Below, one piece after another: positions 1-5,839 of a stretch of 7,844 nt of DNA. Position numbers and translations under genes: made by a program. Numbering within the stretch: position 1 is the first letter of the stretch; each line of letters starts with the position of its first letter. This DNA is from GCA-016699105 sp036518915 (lineage in GTDB: Bacteria; Patescibacteriota; Saccharimonadia; UBA4664), in the NCBI GenBank assembly GCA_036518915.1, contig DATDME010000038.1:1-7844 (forward strand), read 5' to 3'. The notes beneath the pieces were generated by a model, which saw nothing but the letters and a program-made list of their open reading frames with translations, made no database searches and was not told the DNA's origin.

Positions 1-156
1 CTCGTCACGAAAGACGAATTTAATGTTGCGATAGGTGGCCTCGTCACCAAAGTTGAATTCAACGAGGCCGTCTCGGGTCTTGCCACCAAAAAAGAGCTCC
101 GCGCGGCCGTTTTTCCCTTGGCCACCAAAGACGACCTCGACCGCATGGAGAGTCGC
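1..156 (+). repeat. Four tandem 39-bp units encoding a 13-residue repeat
   Basis: The units lie at 1-39, 40-78, 79-117 and 118-156. Each begins with codons for L-(V/A)-T-K followed by an acidic or basic residue and then E/D-F/L. The DNA copies have diverged (GTCACGAAAG, GTCACCAAAG, GCCACCAAAA, GCCACCAAAG at the start of the units) while the protein pattern is kept, which points to an old, selected repeat rather than a recent slippage expansion. The array runs off the left edge, so its full copy number is unknown. Confidence 0.75.
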
Positions 157-252
157 CTTACTACCGCCATGGGTCTTCTCGAACGTGACTCCTTTTCCCG
201 CCTCGACGATCACGAAGCCCGTATCACCCGCCTAGAAAAGGCCCGCGGATGA
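1..252 (+). CDS. C-terminal part of a 13-residue-repeat, probable coiled-coil protein (partial)
   Basis: Frame 1 is open from the left edge to a TGA at 250-252, giving 83 residues; the true start is outside the window. The first 52 residues are four tandem 13-residue units beginning LVTKDEF, LVTKVEF, LATKKEL and LATKDDL. After them comes a charged stretch with spaced Leu, Met and Ile (DRMESRL, LDDHEARITRLEKARG) that looks helical and coiled-coil. No catalytic motif, signal peptide or membrane segment is visible. The TGA overlaps the ruvB start as ATGA, so the two genes are probably cotranscribed and translationally coupled. Short proteins with repeated TKxEL/TKxDL units occur in several bacteria, often of unknown function, and I do not assign one. 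The third codon position is rich in C, as in ruvB, which supports real coding. Confidence 0.72.
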   Translation, partial: LVTKDEFNVAIGGLVTKVEFNEAVSGLATKKELRAAVFPLATKDDLDRMESRLTTAMGLLERDSFSRLDDHEARITRLEKARG

Positions 253-1274
253 TCGAACGCATCGTCAATCCGGAAGTCCCCGAGGACAGCCCCGAGGCCG
301 CCGCTGAAGAGCAGGCGCTGGAAACGCTGCGCCCCAAATCCTTTGCCACCTACGTTGGCCAACCCCTTCTCAAGAAAAACCTCCAGCTGGCCATCGACGC
401 CGCCAAGCATCGCGGCGAGCCCGTCGACCACGTCTTGCTCTACGGACCGCCCGGCCTCGGCAAGACCACCATGGCCGGCGTCATTGCCGCCGAACTTGGC
501 ACCAGCCTGCGCATTACCAGCGGCCCGGCCATCGAGCGTGCCGGCGACCTCGCCAGCCTCCTCACCAATCTAGCCGACGGCGATGTCCTCTTCATCGACG
601 AAATCCACCGGCTCCCCAAAGCCGTCGAAGAAATCATGTACCCGGCCATGGAAGACTTCGGCCTTGATGTGATGCTCGGCAAAGGCCCATCCGCCAAATC
701 CATCCGCCTGGATCTGCCCAAATTTACCATCATCGGCGCCACCACTCGGGCCGGCGCCCTCTCCGCGCCCCTGCGCGACCGCTTTGGCCACGTCCATCGC
801 CTCGAATATTACTCAGCCGACGAGATGCGCCAGATCATCACCCGGGCGGCCGGTATCTTGGGCGTCGCCATTGCGTCGGACGCCGCCGACGAAATCTCCG
901 CCCGCTCGCGCCTCACCCCGCGCATCGCCAACCGCCTGCTTAAGCGCGTACGCGACTACGCCCAGGTCAAACAGGTTGATACCATCACCCGCAAAGAGGC
1001 CCGCGACGCCCTGCACCTCCTGGAAATTGATGACCTCGGCCTCGACAACGCCGACCGCCAACTGCTCTCGGCCATCATCACCCATTACGCCGGCGGGCCG
1101 GTCGGTCTCACTACCCTGGCCGCTCTCTGCTCCGAGGAAGCCACTACCATTGAAGACGTCTATGAGCCGTACCTCATGCAAATTGGCTTTCTTGAGCGCA
1201 CGCCCCGTGGCCGCCGCGTCACAGCCAAAGCCTATACCCATCTCGGTTTTGCGGCGCCGGCCGCTTCGGCCTAA
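249..1274 (+). CDS. ruvB: Holliday junction branch migration DNA helicase RuvB
   Basis: RuvB is the hexameric AAA+ motor that, with RuvA, drives branch migration of Holliday junctions in the cytoplasm. The 341-residue length is normal for the family. Visible motifs are Walker A GPPGLGKTT (66-74), Walker B LFIDEIHRL with DEIH at 117-120, sensor 1 GATTRAG (163-169), the arginine-finger segment PLRDRFG (174-180), sensor 2 region TPRIANRLLKRVRDYA (223-238), and the C-terminal winged helix with GGPVGL (282-287) and EPYLMQIGFLERTPRGR (306-322). The ATG at 249 overlaps the upstream TGA as ATGA, with a weak AAAAGG ribosome site at 236-241, seven bases before it. ruvA and ruvC are not in the window. 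The protein looks intact, with a short Ala-rich tail (FAAPAASA). The gene converges with the pilus locus. Confidence 0.98.
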   Translation: MIERIVNPEVPEDSPEAAAEEQALETLRPKSFATYVGQPLLKKNLQLAIDAAKHRGEPVDHVLLYGPPGLGKTTMAGVIAAELGTSLRITSGPAIERAGDLASLLTNLADGDVLFIDEIHRLPKAVEEIMYPAMEDFGLDVMLGKGPSAKSIRLDLPKFTIIGATTRAGALSAPLRDRFGHVHRLEYYSADEMRQIITRAAGILGVAIASDAADEISARSRLTPRIANRLLKRVRDYAQVKQVDTITRKEARDALHLLEIDDLGLDNADRQLLSAIITHYAGGPVGLTTLAALCSEEATTIEDVYEPYLMQIGFLERTPRGRRVTAKAYTHLGFAAPAASA

Positions 1275-1358
1275 ATTGCAAGAAAGCCCATCGTCACCCC
1301 CAATCGGCGAGTACTACGACGAGCTCCTAGCGCTTATCCGGTCTGAGCGCCATGCCTA

Positions 1359-1646
1359 CTAGCGGAACGGGTCGCTCGTGCCCAGCGTGCCGGTTGGCAC
1401 AGTGCCGTCGACACTGGACAAATTCTTCAGCGCCGTAATGGCTTTTTGATCAAACTTAATAGCCTCCACCGCCGGCGAAGCCGCTGGGGCGCTGGCCGCT
1501 GGCTGCACGTTCAGCGAGGCGTTCACCACATACGCTGTGTAGGCAAACGCCCCCACCAGCAGCGCGCCAAATACGTACACCTGCGCGGCCCGCAGAATCG
1601 GCAGCACCGACTTGAGATCCAATGATAATGTAAATTTCATGTTCAT
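1359..1646 (-). CDS. Small bitopic membrane protein at the end of the pilMNO operon, possible reduced PilP analogue
   Basis: This 95-residue protein has a basic, amphipathic start, one transmembrane helix at about 22-43 (AQVYVFGALLVGAFAYTAYV), an Ala/Pro-rich linker (about 49-60) and a short outer tail ending GTLGTSDPFR. The ATG at 1644-1646 overlaps the pilO stop as ATGA; a second in-frame ATG lies two codons on (1638-1640). No Shine-Dalgarno sequence is visible, so translation probably depends on coupling to pilO. In didermic bacteria the gene after pilO is pilP, a lipoprotein with a (R/K)DPF motif that links the PilNO complex to the secretin. Here there is no lipobox and no beta domain, but the position and the terminal DPF recall PilP. 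That link is inference; a PilO-interacting subunit specific to monoderm-like pilus systems is an equal possibility. Confidence 0.8.
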   Translation of the reverse strand: MNMKFTLSLDLKSVLPILRAAQVYVFGALLVGAFAYTAYVVNASLNVQPAASAPAASPAVEAIKFDQKAITALKNLSSVDGTVPTGTLGTSDPFR

Positions 1647-2197
1647 GGCTTGATATAGGCATTAAGACTAATGGAATATACAATGGGCTTGTTTTTGTCG
1701 GGACGGCTGATCGCCAGGTTCGTCACATTGGTGAACCGGTTCAGGCTCTCAACCCGCATGAGGAAATTTTGCAGCTGCGCGTAGCTGCCCGACAGTTGGA
1801 AGTTGATCGGCAGCGCCAGCACCGCGCCCGTCTTGATGGTCTGCGACGTCAGGCTGGGCACACCGGCCGCGCTCGGCATGCTCACCGAGCTGATGGCCAG
1901 CCCCTCGCTGCCGGCGATGCTTTGCAGCTGGGCCAGGATCTCAGTCTGTTTCTTGTCGTGCGGCAACGCTTCGTCAATCGCGCTCAAGATTGGCACGATG
2001 GTCTTTTGGTACTGCAGCTTGGTGCGGTTGAGCGTATCAATTTGGTCCGTGGCCGCTTTCGTGGCCGCCAGCTTGGTCGCTAGTTCGGTTGACTGGGTGT
2101 TGAGCCGTTTGAGGGCGTAGTAGTAACCGCCGCCGCCCGCCGCCAGCGTCACCGCCAGCACCCCGATCAGCATGAAGAAGAACGTCTTGGGGTTCAT
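1643..2197 (-). CDS. pilO: Type IV pilus inner-membrane alignment protein PilO
   Basis: The protein has 184 residues, close to the usual PilO length. A short cytoplasmic start is followed by one transmembrane helix (about 6-27), a predicted coiled coil (about 30-66, with ELATKLAATKAATDQIDTLNRTK in that stretch), and a ferredoxin-like PilO domain (about 75-184) with the family-typical pattern INFQLSGSYAQLQNFLMRVE at about 131-150. PilO forms heterodimers with PilN and passes signals from cytoplasmic PilM to the fibre side. Its ATG is fused to the pilN stop as TAATG, and its TGA overlaps the next start as ATGA, so the four genes of this block form one coupled operon. The upstream ribosome site is weak (GGGCAGG), consistent with coupling. 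Confidence 0.93.
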   Translation of the reverse strand: MNPKTFFFMLIGVLAVTLAAGGGGYYYALKRLNTQSTELATKLAATKAATDQIDTLNRTKLQYQKTIVPILSAIDEALPHDKKQTEILAQLQSIAGSEGLAISSVSMPSAAGVPSLTSQTIKTGAVLALPINFQLSGSYAQLQNFLMRVESLNRFTNVTNLAISRPDKNKPIVYSISLNAYIKP

Positions 2198-2742
2198 TAC
2201 TTGGCCTGCCCTGCCTTAAAGCCGACCACCACCACCGCCTGGAAACCACCAGCGGCGTTGCCGGTAATTGATTCCAAATCGGCCGCTGCCACCCGCGGTG
2301 AAGTTGTCATGGCGTTGCGGAAGTTCAGCGCGTCGGCATACTTTTGGGCTGTGATGTTAATGCGCAGCGGCGTCTTGTCATCGCCGTTGAGGGTCATAGA
2401 GTCAATTGACACGCCCTGTGGCACCACCTTGGCGATGTCGTCAATCAGCTTCGAAAAATGCGTTTGGGTATCTTGCACGTAGCGGATGGCCGCCAGCCGG
2501 TCGCTGGCCTGCTTGGCCTGGGGCACAAACGAAGCCGTCAGCTTGGAGATCTGCGCTTGCTTATCGGCCAAGTCTTTGTCGGCGTTGCTCTCGTTTATGC
2601 CCACCTGCCACAGCGCCCAGCCAAAAATCCCACCGAGCACCACTACCACCAGCACCGTCACCTTCACGTACCGCAGCACAAGCCGGTTGAGCTTGGCGTA
2701 ACGGATTTGCTCTTTGAGTGCCGGCGGCATCAGGTTAATCAT
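2197..2742 (-). CDS. pilN: Type IV pilus assembly protein PilN
   Basis: This 181-residue protein starts MINLMPP, the short cytoplasmic INLLP-type motif by which PilN docks into PilM. A transmembrane helix spans about 28-47, then comes a coiled coil (about 50-85) and a ferredoxin-like domain in which VPQGVSIDSMTLNG (107-120) matches the usual PilN pattern. It lies on the inner membrane with its bulk outside the cytoplasm and pairs with PilO. The start is well supported: AAGGAG at 2751-2756 lies eight bases upstream, and the ATG overlaps the pilM TGA as ATGA. This is the strongest ribosome site in the pilMNO block. Confidence 0.95.
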   Translation of the reverse strand: MINLMPPALKEQIRYAKLNRLVLRYVKVTVLVVVVLGGIFGWALWQVGINESNADKDLADKQAQISKLTASFVPQAKQASDRLAAIRYVQDTQTHFSKLIDDIAKVVPQGVSIDSMTLNGDDKTPLRINITAQKYADALNFRNAMTTSPRVAAADLESITGNAAGGFQAVVVVGFKAGQAK

Positions 2743-3794
2743 AAGTCGCTCTCCTTCACCCGGGCCAAGCCAATGGCCGTGCTGTACATGGGCGCGTCAA
2801 AATCGCTGACTTTCGCCAGGCCGTGGATGTCCAGGTCCCGCCACGGATCGGCCACCACCACCGGCACGTTAATCTGCGACGCCATGTACTCCAAGAAACC
2901 GGGCATGCTGGCGCTGCCGCCCGACACAATAATTTGCTCAATCTTGCGCTTGCCCGTGCCACGATCCTGATAAAACTTCATGACCCGCTTCATTTCGTCG
3001 CACATTTTCTTGAGTGGCGCGCCCAAACTGGCCACCACCTTCGGCTGCAGGCCCGACGGCCCCACACCAAATTTATACTTAATTTCGCTGGCTTGTTCGC
3101 GCTTAATGCCCAGGTCTTTTACGAGCTGCATCGTCAACGTGTCGCCGCCCATCGCCACCGTATCAGTTAGGCGGATGACTTTGTCATGCACCGTTAAGTC
3201 AATTGAACTAGAGCCGATGTCTGCCACCAGCGTGGGCTTATCCAGGGTCGACGTCGCCACAATCGCCCGCGTGGCCGCCGCCAAACTCGAATCAATCAAG
3301 GCCACTTCCAGGCCGAGTAGGTCAAACAGCTTAATGTAGCTATCCACGATGGCCCGCGGCGCCGCCACCATCAGCACCTCGGTGTGCTCGGGGCTCTGCT
3401 CAATCACTTCGTAATCAATGTTAAGGTCGGGCAGGGGAACCGGAATGTACTGCTCAGCCTCCAGCCGCACCGCCTGAGCCAAGTCCTCGGGCTTCATGCT
3501 CGGCAGCTCCAGCACGCGGGTAAAGACCTTGGCCACCGGCAGCGCGGCCGCGACCCGCGTGGCGGTAATCTTGCCCGACGTCGCCTTTGCCATCAGGGGT
3601 TTGAGCGCCTTGGCGATCTCTTTGGGGTCAACAATAATGCCTTCGGTGATGGTGTCTTCGGGGAAATTTGCATAACCGTAGCCCAGGACCCGCATCTTAT
3701 CACCAGCTGGTTTCAGCTGGATAATCTTGGCCGTGCGGGTCCCCAAATCAAAGCCAAACAGCGGGCGTTGCCGATAAACCAGTGGGATTCGCAT
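2739..3794 (-). CDS. pilM: Type IV pilus assembly protein PilM (actin-like ATPase fold)
   Basis: PilM is a cytoplasmic FtsA/actin-like protein that binds the PilN N-terminus and connects the pilus motor to the membrane platform. The 351-residue length fits. Visible motifs are phosphate-1 FGFDLGTRTAK (13-23), the PilM-typical EAEQYIPVPL (112-121), phosphate-2 LVADIGSSSIDLTV (189-202), GGDTLT (216-221), the adenosine motif IIVSGGSASMPGF (288-300), DPWRDLD (316-322) and the closing STAIGLARV (338-346). No membrane segment is seen. The ATG at 3792-3794 has only AAGG two bases upstream, too close for a good Shine-Dalgarno interaction, and it overlaps the stop of a 7-codon upstream ORF as TAATG. 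A predicted extended -10 promoter lies just upstream, so this block can probably be transcribed apart from the prepilin genes. Confidence 0.96.
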   Translation of the reverse strand: MRIPLVYRQRPLFGFDLGTRTAKIIQLKPAGDKMRVLGYGYANFPEDTITEGIIVDPKEIAKALKPLMAKATSGKITATRVAAALPVAKVFTRVLELPSMKPEDLAQAVRLEAEQYIPVPLPDLNIDYEVIEQSPEHTEVLMVAAPRAIVDSYIKLFDLLGLEVALIDSSLAAATRAIVATSTLDKPTLVADIGSSSIDLTVHDKVIRLTDTVAMGGDTLTMQLVKDLGIKREQASEIKYKFGVGPSGLQPKVVASLGAPLKKMCDEMKRVMKFYQDRGTGKRKIEQIIVSGGSASMPGFLEYMASQINVPVVVADPWRDLDIHGLAKVSDFDAPMYSTAIGLARVKESDL

Positions 3795-3817
3795 TACCTT
3801 GATATAACCATAGCCAT
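3794..3817 (-). CDS. Possible 7-residue leader ORF ahead of pilM
   Basis: On the minus strand an ATG at 3815-3817 opens a frame encoding MAMVISR and closes with TAA at 3794-3796, sharing one base with the pilM ATG (TAATG). It lies out of frame with pilM. The predicted -10 element ends seven bases before this ATG, so the transcript could begin at or next to the A of the ATG, making this a leaderless leader peptide whose termination would feed ribosomes into pilM, which lacks a well-placed Shine-Dalgarno site. An ORF this short can occur by chance, so the call rests only on the geometry. Confidence 0.25.
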   Translation of the reverse strand: MAMVISR

Positions 3818-3824
3818 TTTACTT

Positions 3825-3833
3825 ATTGTAGCA
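3825..3833 (-). promoter_or_regulatory. Predicted extended -10 promoter for pilMNO
   Basis: The minus strand reads TGCTACAAT here, matching the extended -10 form TGnTAtAAT with one mismatch. The stretch is AT-richer than the flanking genes and sits in the 72-bp gap between the PilX-like gene and pilM. No good -35 hexamer is seen at 16-18 bp, which is tolerated by extended -10 promoters. The expected start is near 3817-3818. No hairpin terminator separates the upstream prepilin genes, so readthrough from them is also likely. Confidence 0.45.
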
Positions 3834-3866
3834 TGGGGCATTAAATACACGGCATATGGTCATTCA

Positions 3867-5225
3867 TCATGGGTTGTAGAGCTGCTCCCGCCAGTTGAGC
3901 ACCGCGTAATTACCCGTCGTGGGGTAGCACGGCGGCGGCCCGTACACCAGGCTCGAGTCAAACTGCGTAGTGTTCGTGGGGTAGCCAGAAATGACATTAC
4001 CGCCGCCGTTCACCCAGCTCCAGGTCCAATAGTCGTAGGTGTCAATTGAGCCGTAAAACGTCAGCGTGCTCTTGAGACCGCCACTGTTGGGGTAGTACAC
4101 GTGCCCCTTTTGCGACAGCGCCGCCGCATTAATCTCAATGGTGTTGGGCGCGTACGCCGGCACAATGATATCCTTTTGCGCGATCAAGCCAATCACGTCG
4201 GTGCCGTCTTTGGCGGCGTACGTCAGGTTGCCCACCACGGTGATCGACGTGTTCGTGGCCGGCTGGTCGGGCAGGCGCCCGCTCATAATATCAATGCGGC
4301 CGGGCCAGCCCGTACCCTCCACCCACACGTTATCCTCCACATACAAGATGCCGTTCGTGGGCGCGGCAAAATTTTGGATCGGCGAGCCGGTGGTAAACGT
4401 CAGGCCGCTCGAGGTTTCGTTCTGCACGATGTACTCATCGATCGTCCCGTTCGACTTGAGCTTGAAGTAGTAGCCCTTCTTGTTGGTTTTGGCGAAGTAT
4501 TTGCCGTTTGCCTGAGCCTGCGTAATACACGAGTTGTAATCGGCTGTCACGCCGGTAAAATCAATCGGCGTCACCGGGTACTGCCATTGCGATGTCGGGC
4601 CGCCGTTGCCCCATACGCCGTTGTGGGTTGAGCCATCACCGCCAAAGGCTGGCGTTGGCTTGTACGTGGCGCTGCCCGACATGACCGGGCCGTTGTTCGT
4701 GCCGTCCATGTGGACCCCGACGTTCGACATCACCGGGCCCGTGGTGCTCTCGCCCGCGGCCACCCAAAACTCCGTGGCCGTCAGCAGGGCGAAGTTGGCA
4801 AATGACGTCCGGCCAAGCTGCGCCAGAATGGTCCGCGTACCCGAAAAGCGTGGCACCTGCCCGATGCTCTTGACGGTGGTGATGGTTGAGCCGCCGGACG
4901 GCGGGGTGACGTACAGCGTATACGTGCCCAGCAGGTTGCCATCGGTGTCGTATTCGTTGTGAACGTACGGGCCATACGGCGCGGCGCCCGTCGGGTTGCC
5001 GTTGCCGTCAGTAAAGTCGGTGTTGTTGTGCGAGAGGTGCCACAAGTAGTAGTTAATGCCAGCCTCGGCGACGTTGAGGGCCTGGTTGCTGCGGTTTTCA
5101 TACTGCCCAAATCGCGCGTTGGCAATCAGCAGCTGCGCCCCAATCATGCCCAGCGCCGACAAAATAAACGCCATAATCAGTACCGTCAGCATAATAAAAC
5201 CCGAAGCTGTGCGCGGTTGGTTCAT
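3867..5225 (-). CDS. PilX/GspK-like minor prepilin with large C-terminal extracellular domain
   Basis: The 452-residue protein begins with a prepilin-like signal: cleavage is expected after Gly9 (ASG|FIMLTVLIMAF), followed by a hydrophobic helix to about 34 and the AEAG motif (53-56) typical of PilX N-terminal domains. Position +5 after the cleavage is Thr rather than Glu, as is common in PilX/GspK tip subunits. The rest is a long Gly/Asn/Thr-rich extracellular region. Its second half has the pattern GILYVEDNVWVEG (292-304), GRIDIMSGR (309-317), DVIGLIAQKDIIVPA (343-357), then YGSIDTYDY and a closing PPPCYP and NWRE. This resembles the repeated beta-strand domains (DUF4900-like, from memory) that follow PilX-type N-termini. 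There are two cysteines (233, 433), which could pair. The ATG overlaps the previous stop as ATGA, and no Shine-Dalgarno site is visible. It probably caps the pilus tip; adhesion is inferred. Confidence 0.88.
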   Translation of the reverse strand: MNQPRTASGFIMLTVLIMAFILSALGMIGAQLLIANARFGQYENRSNQALNVAEAGINYYLWHLSHNNTDFTDGNGNPTGAAPYGPYVHNEYDTDGNLLGTYTLYVTPPSGGSTITTVKSIGQVPRFSGTRTILAQLGRTSFANFALLTATEFWVAAGESTTGPVMSNVGVHMDGTNNGPVMSGSATYKPTPAFGGDGSTHNGVWGNGGPTSQWQYPVTPIDFTGVTADYNSCITQAQANGKYFAKTNKKGYYFKLKSNGTIDEYIVQNETSSGLTFTTGSPIQNFAAPTNGILYVEDNVWVEGTGWPGRIDIMSGRLPDQPATNTSITVVGNLTYAAKDGTDVIGLIAQKDIIVPAYAPNTIEINAAALSQKGHVYYPNSGGLKSTLTFYGSIDTYDYWTWSWVNGGGNVISGYPTNTTQFDSSLVYGPPPCYPTTGNYAVLNWREQLYNP

Positions 5226-5839
5226 AGGTTCGTCTTAAAGTTACGCAATGTGACACGGGTGGACACCGCCACCGGCACGCTCAGCTGCTTCGTCCGCGGG
5301 TTGGCCGCCACGTAGATGCCGATGGCCTTAATCTGGCTGACGTTAAAGCCGTTCGGCAGCTGGTTGCCGGAATCGTCGAAGTAGGTAAACATGGGGTTGG
5401 TGCCCATCGACAAGTCCACCCGCGAAATCGTCACTACCTCGTCCGCCGCGTTGTAGGTGTAATTGGGCGCCGAGCCGGTGGGCGGCGTCACGCCAATCTC
5501 TAGGTTATTGCCCACAATGAAGTAGCGGATTTTCTTCACCACCGAATCTTGGGGCGAAAAGTAGCCATAGAGCGTGAGCGTGTTATTTTGGGCGCTGACC
5601 ACGCCGGTCGTCCCGCGCACCACCTTCGCGATGCGGGCCGATAGGGTTGAAAGCTCCGTTGAGGTGTTCGATTGCGCCTGCAAAAATTCGTATGACGTCA
5701 TACCCTTGTACGAAAACACCACCAGCGGCACCGCAATCATGATCGTGAGCGTAATCACCACCAAGAGCTCAACCAGCGAGTACCCGCCCTGGATCGGTCC
5801 GCCCTGGGCCTGCCCGCCCCGGAGGTTACGGCGTAACAT
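5222..5839 (-). CDS. PilW/GspJ-type minor prepilin
   Basis: The 205-residue protein has a 19-residue leader ending in Gly19, then YSLVELLVVITLTIMIAVPL, with the cleavage-site Gly and Glu at +5 (Glu24) expected of a class III prepilin. The leader is unusually Gly/Gln-rich (GGQAQGGPIQGG) and longer than the 6-10 residues common in type IVa prepilins. The body (about 60-205) is a small beta-rich domain ending VAVSTRVTLRNFKTNL, a close that resembles GspJ/PilW family members. The start at 5837-5839 lies 14 bases inside the upstream prepilin gene and is backed by GGAGG at 5845-5849, five bases away. It likely joins the neighbouring prepilins in a tip complex that primes pilus assembly. There are no cysteines. 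Confidence 0.88.
   Translation of the reverse strand: MLRRNLRGGQAQGGPIQGGYSLVELLVVITLTIMIAVPLVVFSYKGMTSYEFLQAQSNTSTELSTLSARIAKVVRGTTGVVSAQNNTLTLYGYFSPQDSVVKKIRYFIVGNNLEIGVTPPTGSAPNYTYNAADEVVTISRVDLSMGTNPMFTYFDDSGNQLPNGFNVSQIKAIGIYVAANPRTKQLSVPVAVSTRVTLRNFKTNL

Noticed and set aside
1..156. CRISPR array or DNA-level satellite
   Set aside because: The 39-bp units are diverged coding repeats in one frame, with no identical repeats separated by unique spacers.
813..1241. 142-residue minus-strand frame inside ruvB
   Set aside because: Antisense shadow of a confidently identified gene, with no ribosome site and no recognisable motif.
1325..1348. Possible terminator hairpin between ruvB and the convergent operon
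   Set aside because: The best pairing is only GCGCT/AGCGC with an 11-base loop and no T-tract.
784..1362. 192-residue + strand open frame overlapping the end of ruvB
   Set aside because: It is the +1 shadow of ruvB, rich in Pro/Ser/Arg as shifted GC-rich frames are. Only its last 28 codons lie outside ruvB.
1359..1646. Naming the small membrane protein PilP
   Set aside because: It lacks the lipoprotein signal and the beta domain; only position and a terminal DPF support the idea.
3384..4049. 221-residue + strand frame across the pilM promoter region
   Set aside because: It runs antisense through both pilM and the PilX-like gene. Its composition (many Arg, His, Val) is that of a reverse frame.
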